Shown here: in pieces, positions 32,742 through 40,926 of the stretch | How the letters are laid out: each line of letters begins with the position of its first letter | Numbering within the stretch: the stretch's first letter is position 1 | DNA from: Nonomuraea solani | Lineage (GTDB): Bacteria; Actinomycetota; Actinomycetes; Streptosporangiales; Streptosporangiaceae | Direction of reading: 5' to 3' | NCBI RefSeq assembly: GCF_900108335.1 | Contig: NZ_FNVT01000015.1 | Coordinates: 1-64,000, forward strand | DNA length: 64,000 nt | The notes under the pieces: model-generated | Databases searched by the model: none | Told to the model about the DNA's origin: nothing | What the model saw: only the letters and a program-made list of their open reading frames with translations | Translations under genes and position numbers: made by a program

Positions 32742-33749
32742 ATGACGCTCATCGCACGGCGACTCGCGGGCCACCTGGCCCGCGGGTTCGTCATGATCCT
32801 GGTCGTCGCGACGATCAGTTTCTTCATCGTCAACAACATCCCCGGCGACCCCATGGCGGCCCGCTACGAGAAGCTGGTCGAGCAGGGCATGGCCCCGGAG
32901 GCGGCCTCACAGGCCGTCAAGGTCCTGTACGGGTTCCAGCCGGACGGCTCGCTCTGGCAGCAGTACACCGAGTTCATCGGCGGCCTGCTCCGCTTCGACC
33001 TCGGCGTCTCCGTCAGCCGCCCCGGCACCCCGGTGCTGGACGTGCTCACCGAGGCCGCCAAGTGGACCGTGCTCCCGGTGCTGCTCGGCACGCTGCTCAG
33101 CTTCCTGGTCGGCATCATCCTCGGCGTGTACGCGGCCATCAAGCGCACCGGCAAGCTCGGCGACGCGCTGGCCATCTCCGGCTCGCTGCTGCACGGCATC
33201 CCGCAGTACGTGCTGGCCATGCTGCTCGTGGTGATCTTCGCGACGCTCATCCCGATCCTGCCGGCCGAGGGAACCGTGGACATCCTGTTCGAACCGGGCT
33301 GGAACGCCGGCTACCTCGGCTCGCTCGCCGAGCGCGCCGTGCTGCCGGTCGTCACGTACGCCCTGTCGGCCTACGGCGGCTGGATCCTGGCGATGAAGTC
33401 CAGCGTGGTCACCGTGCTCGGCGACGACTTCATCCTGGCCGCCGAGCTGCGCGGCATGAAGCGCTCGATCGTCTTCCGTTACATCGCCCGCAACGCGATC
33501 CTGCCGCTGTTCACCATGCTCGCCCTGTCTTTGGGCCTGCTGCTCGGCGGCGCGGTCTTCATCGAGAAGATCTTCAACTACCCGGGGCTCGGCTGGCTGC
33601 TCATCGGCAGCGTCCAGGACCGTGACTACGCGCTGATGAGCGGGGCGTTCCTGCTGATCACGGTCGCCACCATCATCGCCAACATCGTGGCCGACCTGTT
33701 CTACACGGTCATCGACCCGCGGGTGCGCAGCGGAGAGGAGGCCCGATGA
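32742..33749 (+). CDS. Opp/Dpp-type ABC permease (B subunit)
   Basis: The 335-residue membrane protein has an N-terminal helix, then five helices. The EAA loop region AAELRGMKRSIVFRYIARNAILP (about 230-252) is diagnostic of OppB/DppB permeases and contacts the ATPases. It starts 3 bp after the binding-protein stop, and its end overlaps the C-subunit ATG by 4 bp. Confidence 0.93.
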   Translation: MTLIARRLAGHLARGFVMILVVATISFFIVNNIPGDPMAARYEKLVEQGMAPEAASQAVKVLYGFQPDGSLWQQYTEFIGGLLRFDLGVSVSRPGTPVLDVLTEAAKWTVLPVLLGTLLSFLVGIILGVYAAIKRTGKLGDALAISGSLLHGIPQYVLAMLLVVIFATLIPILPAEGTVDILFEPGWNAGYLGSLAERAVLPVVTYALSAYGGWILAMKSSVVTVLGDDFILAAELRGMKRSIVFRYIARNAILPLFTMLALSLGLLLGGAVFIEKIFNYPGLGWLLIGSVQDRDYALMSGAFLLITVATIIANIVADLFYTVIDPRVRSGEEAR

Positions 33750-34654
33750 GCGCCACGCTCATCCCGGAGGCGGGGGCGCCCGCCGGCGTCACCATGCGCA
33801 GGAACTTCTGGCGCGGCGTGTGGCGGGTGCTGCTGCGCAAGCCCAGCCGGATGGCCGGCGTGGTCATCATCATCGGCTTCGTCTTCATGGGCGTGTTCGG
33901 GCCGATGTTCTATCCCGACCACCTGCCCGACGACCCGAACGCGATCACCCAGCCGCCGAGCTGGGAGCACTGGTTCGGCACCGACCCGCAGGGCCGCGAC
34001 GTGCTCGCGCTGGTCATCACCGGCTCGCGCTACGTGCTGCTCACCGCCGCCGTCACCGCGCTCATCACGGTCGTCGTCGGCACCGCGATCGGCCTGTTCT
34101 CCGGGTTCAAGCGCGGCCGCTGGGACACCGTGCTCATGCGGCTCACCGACATGAAGCTCACCATCCCCGGACTGCCGCTGCTCCTGGTGCTGGCGACCGT
34201 GTGGAAGTTCGGCAGCCCGCTGCAGATGGGCCTCGTGCTGGGGCTGCTCGGCTGGGGCGGCGTGGCGCGGGCCGTGCGCTCGCAGACGCTGTCGCTGCGC
34301 GAGCGCGGCTTCATCGAGGCGGCGCGCGGGCTCGGGCTGTCCACGAGGCACATCATCGGCAAGGAGCTGCTGCCGAGCATGGCGCCCTACATCGCGATGA
34401 ACATGCTCATCGCGGTCACCGGCGCCGTCTATTCGCAGGTGGGGCTCTTCTTCCTGGGCGTGCTGCCGTACGAGTCGGACAACTGGGGCGTGATGCTCAA
34501 CCTCGCCGTGTTCCAGGCGGGCGCCATGGTCACGCCGAACGCGCTCGGCTACCTGCTGGCGCCGCTGCTGGCCATCCTGCTGCTCACGCTCGGCATCGTG
34601 CTCGTGGTGGACGCCATGGACGAGATCTTCAACCCCCGGCTGCGCGAGGAGTGA
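33746..34654 (+). CDS. Opp/Dpp-type ABC permease (C subunit)
   Basis: The 302-residue permease has an N-terminal cytoplasmic leader, the family motif HWFGTDPQGRDVLA (about 73-86) and six membrane helices. Its EAA loop is seen as EAARGLGLSTRHIIGKELLP. It pairs with the B subunit in the membrane. The ATG overlaps the preceding gene, and its GAGGAG end provides the ribosome binding site for the next gene. Confidence 0.93.
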   Translation: MSATLIPEAGAPAGVTMRRNFWRGVWRVLLRKPSRMAGVVIIIGFVFMGVFGPMFYPDHLPDDPNAITQPPSWEHWFGTDPQGRDVLALVITGSRYVLLTAAVTALITVVVGTAIGLFSGFKRGRWDTVLMRLTDMKLTIPGLPLLLVLATVWKFGSPLQMGLVLGLLGWGGVARAVRSQTLSLRERGFIEAARGLGLSTRHIIGKELLPSMAPYIAMNMLIAVTGAVYSQVGLFFLGVLPYESDNWGVMLNLAVFQAGAMVTPNALGYLLAPLLAILLLTLGIVLVVDAMDEIFNPRLREE

Positions 34655-34656
34655 GT

Positions 34657-35643
34657 GTGAGCGAGCAAGCGCCGGGAGTGCGCATCGGCGGCCTCACGGT
34701 CGTCTACAAGACCCCGGCGGGCGAACTGCCCGCCGTCAGAGACATCAGCCTGACGCTGGAGCCCGGCTCGATCACCGGCATCGTGGGCGAGTCCGGGTCG
34801 GGCAAGTCCACGCTGGCCCTGTCACTGCTCAACGCCGTCCAGCCGCCCGGCAGGATCGCGGCGGGCAGCGTCGAGATCGACGGGCTCGGCGACGTGGCGG
34901 GGCTCAAGGGCGAGGAGCTGCGCAAGGCGCGCGGCAAGCACATCGGGTACGTCTTCCAGGCCGCCCAGAACTCCCTCAACCCGCTCAAGACCGTCGGCAA
35001 GCAGCTTCTCGACCTGGGCCGCTCGCACGGCGTCGAGGACCTGCGCGGCCTGGTGCGCGAGGCCAAGGAGCTGCTCGGCCGGATGGGCCTGGACGGCACC
35101 CGGGTGCTCGACTCGCACCAGCACGAGCTGTCCGGCGGCATGCGCCAGCGGGTCGGCATCATGCTGGCGCTGGTGCTCAACGCCCACCTGGTGGTGCTGG
35201 ACGAGCCGACCACCGCGCTCGACATGATCACCCAGGCCAACATCCTGAAGATCGTCCGCGAGGTGCACGCCGAGCGCGGCCTCACCACGCTGGTCATCAC
35301 GCACGACATCGGCGTGGTGGCCGAGGTGGCCGACCGGCTGGCGGTCATGTACGGCGGCCGCCTGGTCGAACAGGGCCCCACCAGGGAGGTGCTCGGCTCG
35401 CCCCGGCACCCCTACACCCGGGGCCTGATCAGGGCCATCCCCCAGCTCGTCGGCGACATCGACGAGGCCCAGGCGCTGCCGGGCCGGCCGCCGACGCTGG
35501 CCACTGTGCCCAAGGAGGGCTGCGTGTTCAGGGAGCGCTGCCCGCTGCGCATGGACGTGTGCGACGACGTCGACCCCGAGGCCGTCTCGGACGGTCCCCG
35601 GGTCGTCGCCTGCCACGCCGTGAACGTCAAGGAGCACGCATGA
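34657..35643 (+). CDS. Opp/Dpp-type ABC ATPase (D subunit)
   Basis: The 328-residue ATPase has Walker A GESGSGKST (near 47-55), the signature LSGGMRQRVGI, Walker B VVLDEPTTALD, the H-loop VITHDIG and the oligopeptide-transporter C-terminal domain. That domain has cysteines (GCVFRERCPLRMDVC), which in some homologues bind an Fe-S cluster. The GTG at 34657 has GAGGAG 5 bp upstream; an in-frame GTG at 34651 is less well placed. The stop overlaps the F-subunit ATG. Confidence 0.93.
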   Translation: MSEQAPGVRIGGLTVVYKTPAGELPAVRDISLTLEPGSITGIVGESGSGKSTLALSLLNAVQPPGRIAAGSVEIDGLGDVAGLKGEELRKARGKHIGYVFQAAQNSLNPLKTVGKQLLDLGRSHGVEDLRGLVREAKELLGRMGLDGTRVLDSHQHELSGGMRQRVGIMLALVLNAHLVVLDEPTTALDMITQANILKIVREVHAERGLTTLVITHDIGVVAEVADRLAVMYGGRLVEQGPTREVLGSPRHPYTRGLIRAIPQLVGDIDEAQALPGRPPTLATVPKEGCVFRERCPLRMDVCDDVDPEAVSDGPRVVACHAVNVKEHA

Positions 35644-36650
35644 TCACCGGGACCGGCGTCGTCAAGACGTTCAAGCAGCGGGGCAAGGTGCTCGGCGCCC
35701 GTGAGGTGCGGGCGCTGCGGGGGGTGGACTTCGCGATCCCCAAGGGCGGCGCGGCCTCGTTCATCGGGGAGTCCGGGTGCGGGAAGACCACGCTGGGGCG
35801 GATCATCGCGGGGCTGGAGACGTACGACGAGGGTGAGATCGCCATCGACGGCGTGTCCTTGTCGTCGCTCAAGCCCAAGCAGCGCCAGCCGCACTTCCGC
35901 AAGATCCAGCTCATCCACCAGGACCCGTACTCGGCCCTGAACCCGACCAGGACCATCCACCAGACGCTGCACGCGCCGCTGAGCCTGCGGGCCGGGCAGA
36001 CCGGGCGGTCGAAGGCGTGGATCGAGGAGCGGGCCGCCGAGGTGCTCTCGCTCGTCGGGCTGGACCCGGGCTCGGTGCTGGCGCGCTATCCGCACCAGTT
36101 GTCCGGCGGCATGCGGCAGCGGGTGGTCATCGCCCGCGCGCTGACCGTGGACCCGGAGATGCTGGTCGCCGACGAGGCCGTCTCGATGATCGACGTGTCG
36201 CTCCGGCTGGGCATCCTGGCGCTGCTGAAGGACCTGCGTGAGCGGCTCGGGGTCAGCGTGCTGTTCATCACGCACGACGTGGCCACGGCCCGCTACATCG
36301 GCGGCGACGGCGAGCTGTACGTCATCTACCGGGGCCAGGTCGTCGAGCGCGGCGCGGTGGACACGATCATCGCCGACCCCGTGCATCCGTACACGCAGTC
36401 GCTGCTGTCGGCCATCCCCGTGCTGCACGGGCTGGAGCAGCCGGGCGAGCAGCCCGTGACGCCGCTGGAGTCGCTGGACGAGAGCCAGGCCGACGAGGGC
36501 TGCCTGTTCGCCCGCCGCTGCCCGTTCCGGGGTGAGCGGTGCACGAGCGAGCGGCCGCTGCTGCAGATCACCGAGGGCGTGCCGCAGGAGCACGCGTGCT
36601 TCTATCCCGAGCGGCGCAGCGTGATCGCCCGCCCGATGAGCGAGGTGTGA
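35640..36650 (+). CDS. Opp/Dpp-type ABC ATPase (F subunit)
   Basis: The 336-residue ATPase has Walker A GESGCGKTT, the Q-loop in LIHQDPYSALNP, the signature LSGGMRQRVVI, Walker B LVADEAVSMIDVS and the C-terminal oligo_HPY domain with four cysteines. The usual Walker-B Asp-Glu-Pro is Asp-Glu-Ala, a common OppF variation. It starts within the D-subunit stop (ATGA), completing a five-gene importer, and its stop overlaps the next ATG (TGATG). Confidence 0.93.
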   Translation: MITGTGVVKTFKQRGKVLGAREVRALRGVDFAIPKGGAASFIGESGCGKTTLGRIIAGLETYDEGEIAIDGVSLSSLKPKQRQPHFRKIQLIHQDPYSALNPTRTIHQTLHAPLSLRAGQTGRSKAWIEERAAEVLSLVGLDPGSVLARYPHQLSGGMRQRVVIARALTVDPEMLVADEAVSMIDVSLRLGILALLKDLRERLGVSVLFITHDVATARYIGGDGELYVIYRGQVVERGAVDTIIADPVHPYTQSLLSAIPVLHGLEQPGEQPVTPLESLDESQADEGCLFARRCPFRGERCTSERPLLQITEGVPQEHACFYPERRSVIARPMSEV

Positions 36651-37513
36651 TGGGGCACGCCGTACGGTCCGCCGGGCTCACGGGACTCGCGGAGGCGGCC
36701 CGGGTCGCCGAGGCCGCGCTGACCCTGGACGCCGGGGAGGCCGCCGCGCTGGTCGGGCACCTGTCGCGGCCTCCGTCCGGGCGCACCTGGACGGCGCTGG
36801 CCACGGACGGCGGCGTGGTGATGGCGTCCCTGTCGGACAAGGATCCGGGCGTCGGCCACATCGACCTGCTCGCCGTGCACCCGTCGGCGCGGGAGCAGGG
36901 CCGGGGCCGGGCGCTGGTGCGGGCGGCCGAGGAGTGGCTGGCCGGGCAGGGCGCGCGGCAGGCCCGCTTCGCCGGGAACGCGCCGTGCTACGCCTGGCCG
37001 GGCATCGACGTGCGCTACACCGCCGCCGCCTGCCTGGCCGAGAGCCTGGGCTACGAGCGTTACCACGTGGCCTGGAACATGACGGCGGACCTGAGCGCGG
37101 ACCTGTCCGTGACGGACGAGCCGGCCCGCCTGGAGCGGGCCGGGGTCGCGGTGGGCGCCGCCAGCGCCGACCGTGCACGCGTGGCCGCGTTCGTCGGGGA
37201 GCACTGGAACGAGCGGTGGGCCTGGGAGGCGGAGCACGCGGCCGGGCTGCACTACGCCGAGCGCGACGGCCACATCCTGGCCTTCGCGGCCTGGGGGGCG
37301 CGGCCCTCGTGGTTCGGGCCCATGGGCACCGCCCCGGAGGCGCGCGGGCTGGGCCTGGGCGGCGTGCTGCTGCGCAGGTGCCTGGCAGACCAGCGCGCCG
37401 CCGGACAGGCCGAGGCCCAGATCGGGTGGGTGGGGCCGTTGCGGTTCTACTCGCGCGCCGTGGGCGCGCGAGCCGAACGCGTCTTCTGGCTCTACCGGCG
37501 CGATCTGGCGTGA
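36650..37513 (+). CDS. Double GNAT-domain acetyltransferase
   Basis: The 287-residue protein contains two GNAT folds: an N-terminal one with acetyl-CoA loop HPSAREQGRGRALV (about 80-93) and a C-terminal one with TAPEARGLGLGGVLL (about 225-239). Tandem GNATs acetylate amino groups of small molecules or proteins. Its ATG overlaps the transporter ATPase stop, so it is co-translated with the importer. It may modify an imported amino sugar or peptide, which is an inference from position only. Confidence 0.85.
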   Translation: MGHAVRSAGLTGLAEAARVAEAALTLDAGEAAALVGHLSRPPSGRTWTALATDGGVVMASLSDKDPGVGHIDLLAVHPSAREQGRGRALVRAAEEWLAGQGARQARFAGNAPCYAWPGIDVRYTAAACLAESLGYERYHVAWNMTADLSADLSVTDEPARLERAGVAVGAASADRARVAAFVGEHWNERWAWEAEHAAGLHYAERDGHILAFAAWGARPSWFGPMGTAPEARGLGLGGVLLRRCLADQRAAGQAEAQIGWVGPLRFYSRAVGARAERVFWLYRRDLA

Positions 37514-37515
37514 TG

Positions 37516-38649
37516 TCACTCGTCGGTACGGTCTGCGCCCCCGTAGAGCAATCGTCCTTCCGGGCGTCCCGGCGGCGGGCACAGCTCGCGGGGGTCCCCG
37601 CCGGCCTCCAGGGTCGCGGTGAGGGTGCCGGAGCCCCACAGGTGGTCCATGAACAGGTCGGGGCCCCACCAGCGCAGGTCATCGGGGTAGAGGGTGCGGG
37701 CGACGTACAGCATCGACAGGCCCGTCAGCACGGGCCTGAAGGCGGCGCGGTCGTGCACGTGGAGCTGGACGCCGCGGACCGGGGTGCCGGCGTGCTTGTG
37801 GAACGTCGGCGTGAACCACGTCTCCCTGAACCGCACGCCCGGCAGGCCGAGCGCGGCCAGCGCCGGCGCGAATCCGGCGTCGGCGTAAGGGGCCCCGATG
37901 AGTTCGAACGGCCTGGTCGTGCCGCGTCCTTCGGAGAAGTTCGTGCCCTCGAACAGGCCGGTGCCGGGGTAGACCAGCGCGGTGTCCGGGGTCGGCATGT
38001 TGACCGACGGCATCACCCAGGGCAGGCCGGTCTCGGCGTACGTCATGTCGCGCCGCCAGCCCTCCATCTCGACCACGCTCAGGTCCACGTCGAACCCGAA
38101 CAGCCGGGCCAGCTCCCCCGCCGTCCTGCCGTGCCGGACCGGCAGCGGGAAGCGGCCCACGAAGCTGGCGAAGGCCGGGTCGAGCGGCGGGCCCTCGGTG
38201 ACGGTGCCGCCGAGCGGGTTCGGGCGGTCCAGCACCACGAACCGCAGGCCGAGCCGGGCGGCCGACTCCAGCAGGTCGTACATGGTCCAGACGTAGGTGT
38301 AGAAGCGGGTGCCCACGTCGGCGATGTCGAAGACCAGCGTGTCGACACCGGAGGCCGCGACGACCTTGTCGAGGGCCTCGCCGGAGAGCCCGTAGGTGTC
38401 GTACACCGGCAGCCCCGTCTTCTCGTCCACGGAGTCGCCCTCGCCGCCGGCCGCCTGGACGCTTCCGCGCAGGCCGTGTTCGGGGCCGAACAGGGCGGTC
38501 AGGCCCAGCCCCGCGGCCTGGAGCGCGTCCGGGGTGGGGGTCAGATCGGGCAGGACGCCGGTCGGGTTCGTGATGAGGCCGAGGCGGTGGCCGCCCGCGA
38601 GCGCAGGGTCCGTGGCCAGCCGTTCGGCGCCTGTTCGTACATGTGGCAT
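37516..38649 (-). CDS. namZ: NamZ-like exo-beta-N-acetylmuramidase (DUF1343)
   Basis: The 377-residue protein is a full DUF1343 protein, with the conserved stretches GLITNPTGV (about 24-32), FGPEHGLRG (about 53-61), DIADVGTRFYTYVWTM, LDRPNPLGG and EGTNFSEGRGTTRPFE. This family (GH171, first characterised as NamZ/YbbC in Bacillus) releases MurNAc from the non-reducing ends of peptidoglycan fragments. Unlike the Bacillus enzyme it has no visible signal peptide from the ATG at 38649, so it may act on imported muropeptides in the cytoplasm. A GACAAT element 6 bp upstream suggests a leaderless message. It is divergent from murQ and converges on the GNAT gene. Confidence 0.85.
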   Translation of the reverse strand: MPHVRTGAERLATDPALAGGHRLGLITNPTGVLPDLTPTPDALQAAGLGLTALFGPEHGLRGSVQAAGGEGDSVDEKTGLPVYDTYGLSGEALDKVVAASGVDTLVFDIADVGTRFYTYVWTMYDLLESAARLGLRFVVLDRPNPLGGTVTEGPPLDPAFASFVGRFPLPVRHGRTAGELARLFGFDVDLSVVEMEGWRRDMTYAETGLPWVMPSVNMPTPDTALVYPGTGLFEGTNFSEGRGTTRPFELIGAPYADAGFAPALAALGLPGVRFRETWFTPTFHKHAGTPVRGVQLHVHDRAAFRPVLTGLSMLYVARTLYPDDLRWWGPDLFMDHLWGSGTLTATLEAGGDPRELCPPPGRPEGRLLYGGADRTDE

Positions 38650-38661
38650 GAACCCATTGTC

Positions 38662-38676
38662 TGAAAGATATTTACA
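38662..38676. promoter_or_regulatory. Candidate RpiR/MurR-type operator
   Basis: TGAAAGATATTTACA fits the symmetric pattern TGWAA-N5-TTWCA, comparable to operators of RpiR-family sugar-phosphate regulators such as HexR (TGTAA-N5-TTACA). It is in a strikingly AT-rich 42-bp gap between divergent namZ and murQ, directly behind the namZ -10 element. No RpiR gene is in the window. Confidence 0.4.
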
Positions 38677-38706
38677 AGAGAGAAGTAGAGGGTGGAAATT
38701 AGCGTC

Positions 38707-39606
38707 ATGATTGATCCGCTTCCCGAGCTGTCCACCGAGCAGAGCGATCCCCGCTACAGCCAGATCGACCGGCTGCCGACGGAGCAGATCGCCCGATTGA
38801 TGAACCAGGCCGACGCCGCCGTGCCGGCCGCCGTCGCGGCGGTCACCCCGGCGATCTCGGCCGCCATCGACGCGATCTCCGCCAGGATGGCGCAGGGCGG
38901 CCGGCTGCTGTACGTCGGCGCCGGCACGTCGGGACGGCTGGCCGTGCTGGACGCCAGCGAGTGCCCGCCCACGTTCGGCACCGATCCCTCGCTCGTGCAG
39001 GGGATCATCGCCGGTGGGCCTGACGCGCTCACCCGGTCCGTCGAGGGGGCGGAGGACGACGCCGAGGCCGGCGCCGCCGCGTTGAAGGACCTGGAGGTGG
39101 GACCGCTCGACTCGGTGGTGGGCGTGTCCGCCAGCGGGCGGGCCCCTTTCGTGCTGGGGGCGCTGGCGGAGGCGGCCGGTCGCGGCGCGCTCACGGCGGC
39201 GCTGTCGTGCAACGCGGGCGCGCCGCTGTCGGCCGCCGCCGAGCACGCCATCGAGGTCGTCGTCGGGCCCGAGGTGGTGACCGGTTCGACCAGGCTGAAG
39301 GCCGGCACGGCGCAGAAGCTCGTGTTGAACATGATCTCCACGATCTGCATGGTCAAGCTGGGCCGGACCTACGGTAACGAGATGATCGAGATGTCGGCCA
39401 TGAACAGCAAGCTCGCCGGGCGGGCGCTGCGCATGGTCAGGGACATCACCGGCGCGGACCAGGACACGGCGGGGGCGGCACTGGACGCGTCGGGGGGCCA
39501 GACCAAGATCGCGGTGCTGATGATCCAGCACGGCCTCGACGCGGACGGGGCCCGCGCGCTGCTGGAGTCCCACGGCGAACGCCTCAACGACGCCCTGAGC
39601 GGCTGA
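38707..39606 (+). CDS. murQ: N-acetylmuramic acid 6-phosphate etherase MurQ
   Basis: This protein of about 299 residues is a MurQ: a SIS-domain lyase that converts MurNAc-6-phosphate to GlcNAc-6-phosphate and D-lactate during cell-wall recycling. Diagnostic stretches are LSTEQSDPRY (N-terminus), VGAGTSGRLAVLDASECPPTFG (about 76-97, including the catalytic Glu of the family), GVSASGRAPFV, and the GSTRLKAGTAQKLVLNM sequence. The ATG at 38707 has GAGGGTGGA upstream at normal distance; a GTG at 38692 has no room for a ribosome binding site. MurNAc kinase or a MurNAc PTS would be needed and is not in the window. Confidence 0.95.
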   Translation: MIDPLPELSTEQSDPRYSQIDRLPTEQIARLMNQADAAVPAAVAAVTPAISAAIDAISARMAQGGRLLYVGAGTSGRLAVLDASECPPTFGTDPSLVQGIIAGGPDALTRSVEGAEDDAEAGAAALKDLEVGPLDSVVGVSASGRAPFVLGALAEAAGRGALTAALSCNAGAPLSAAAEHAIEVVVGPEVVTGSTRLKAGTAQKLVLNMISTICMVKLGRTYGNEMIEMSAMNSKLAGRALRMVRDITGADQDTAGAALDASGGQTKIAVLMIQHGLDADGARALLESHGERLNDALSG

Positions 39607-39663
39607 GGGGGGCACTGGGCCGCCCGGTGTGCAGGGCCGTCCGGTGCGCAAGCACGCTCTGGT

Positions 39664-39733
39664 GAAGGGACCTGTGCCGTAACCGGCCGTGCACCCCCTT
39701 CGGCCGAGGGACCTGTGCGGAAATACGGGGGAG
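39664..39733 (+). repeat. Two copies of a dispersed GGGACCTGTG element
   Basis: GAAGGGACCTGTGCCG (39664-39679) and GAGGGACCTGTGCGG followed by AAATACGGGGGAG (39706-39733) lie in the murQ-hydrolase gap. Related copies occur at 61795 and 61861, in another intergenic region 22 kb away. The second copy provides the GGAGGTAGG ribosome binding site region of the next gene. Confidence 0.7.
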
Positions 39734-39741
39734 GTAGGGGA

Positions 39742-40797
39742 ATGTCCGATCGCCTGGACGCGATCCTGGCGGACGGGGTGCTGCGCGTCTGCTCGGCCGC
39801 CGTCGCGCTGATCGCCGTGGACGGATCCGTGGCGGCCGAGTCGGTGGCGGGCGAGCTGGTCCGCTACACCGGCGCCCAGGGGGCCCTCGCGGCGGAACGC
39901 CCGCCGGCGCGCCGCGACTCGATCTTCGACCTCGCCTCGATCAGCAAGCTGTTCACCACGGCGGTGCTGCTGTCGCTGACCGAGGAGGGCGTGCTGGACC
40001 TGGACGAGCCGGTGGCCGGCCGCCTCCGTGGGAGCGATCCCAGGATCACGCCGCGCCATCTGCTCACCCACACGGCGGGCCTGACCCCGACCCGCCGCAT
40101 CGACCTGGAGCTGCCGGAGTCGGACGCCGGCGAGCGGCTGGCCGCCATGGTGCGCACGCCGGTCACCCACCCGTTCGGCGGCCCGTACCTGTACAGCGAC
40201 GTCGGCATGGTCATGGCGGGCCACCTGGCCGAACTGGCCGGCGGCGCGCCCCTGGACGTCCTGGTCCGCGCCCGCGTCACGGAGCCGCTCGCCCTCACGG
40301 ACACCGGCTACCGCCCTCCCACGCACACGCGGGTCGCCGCGACCGAGTGGAAGCCCGAGCGCGCCGGGCCCGGGTGCGTGCGCGGCGAGGTGCACGACGA
40401 GACCGCGTACGCGCTGGGCGGCGTGGCCGGCCACGCCGGGGTGTTCGCCACGGCCGGCGACCTGCTGGCCTTCGGCGAGGCGCTGCGGCGCGGCGGCGGC
40501 CCCGTGCTGCGGCCGGAGAGCGTGGCCGAAATGACGCGCGACCAGGGCGCCGGGGGCGCGCCCTTCCGGCACGGCCTGGGCGTCCGGATCGGCGACCCGG
40601 CCACCGTGGGCCCCCTGGAGGCGGCGTACGGCCACTCGGGCTTCACCGGCACCTCGCTCGTCATCGACCCCGCCCGCCGCCTGACCGTGGTGCTCCTGAC
40701 GAACGCCGTCCACCCCGTACGGGGCCGCGACGGCATCCGCGAATTGCGCCATTCCGTCGCCGCCGAAGCCCTGCGCCTGGCTGACCTCGCTTCCTGA
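39742..40797 (+). CDS. Serine hydrolase of the beta-lactamase/AmiE fold
   Basis: The 351-residue protein has the penicillin-recognising serine-hydrolase fold. The SxxK motif is SISKL (about 70-74), a Y-S-D motif in YLYSDVGM (about 152-159) stands in the YxN position, and YGHSGFTG near residue 300 stands in the KTG position. No signal peptide is present. Class-C-like relatives include AmiE (YbbE) of Bacillus, an exo-acting MurNAc-L-Ala amidase encoded with murQ and namZ, which makes an amidase or muropeptide-peptidase role more likely here than beta-lactam resistance. The start ATG 39742 has GGAGGTAGGGG upstream. Confidence 0.83.
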   Translation: MSDRLDAILADGVLRVCSAAVALIAVDGSVAAESVAGELVRYTGAQGALAAERPPARRDSIFDLASISKLFTTAVLLSLTEEGVLDLDEPVAGRLRGSDPRITPRHLLTHTAGLTPTRRIDLELPESDAGERLAAMVRTPVTHPFGGPYLYSDVGMVMAGHLAELAGGAPLDVLVRARVTEPLALTDTGYRPPTHTRVAATEWKPERAGPGCVRGEVHDETAYALGGVAGHAGVFATAGDLLAFGEALRRGGGPVLRPESVAEMTRDQGAGGAPFRHGLGVRIGDPATVGPLEAAYGHSGFTGTSLVIDPARRLTVVLLTNAVHPVRGRDGIRELRHSVAAEALRLADLAS

Positions 40798-40926
40798 CAG
40801 GAAGTAATTGGTAGACCACAAATCGTGTATTGATCTGCCCGAAATGCTGTGGAAAGGTACCTGCGTGACGGCTGGGAACAATGGGACGTCTCACAGGCTC
40901 TTCCATCAGAAGGGCCGCGGGGAAAA

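Noticed and set aside
39742..40797. Beta-lactamase (antibiotic resistance) for the serine hydrolase
   Set aside because: It has no signal peptide and its motifs fit the broad fold, but the neighbours namZ and murQ point to a wall-recycling amidase/peptidase such as AmiE.
37516..40881. A 1121-codon reading of the NamZ frame extending through murQ and the hydrolase
   Set aside because: The conserved NamZ sequence starts at 38649; beyond that the frame is antisense to murQ and the serine hydrolase.
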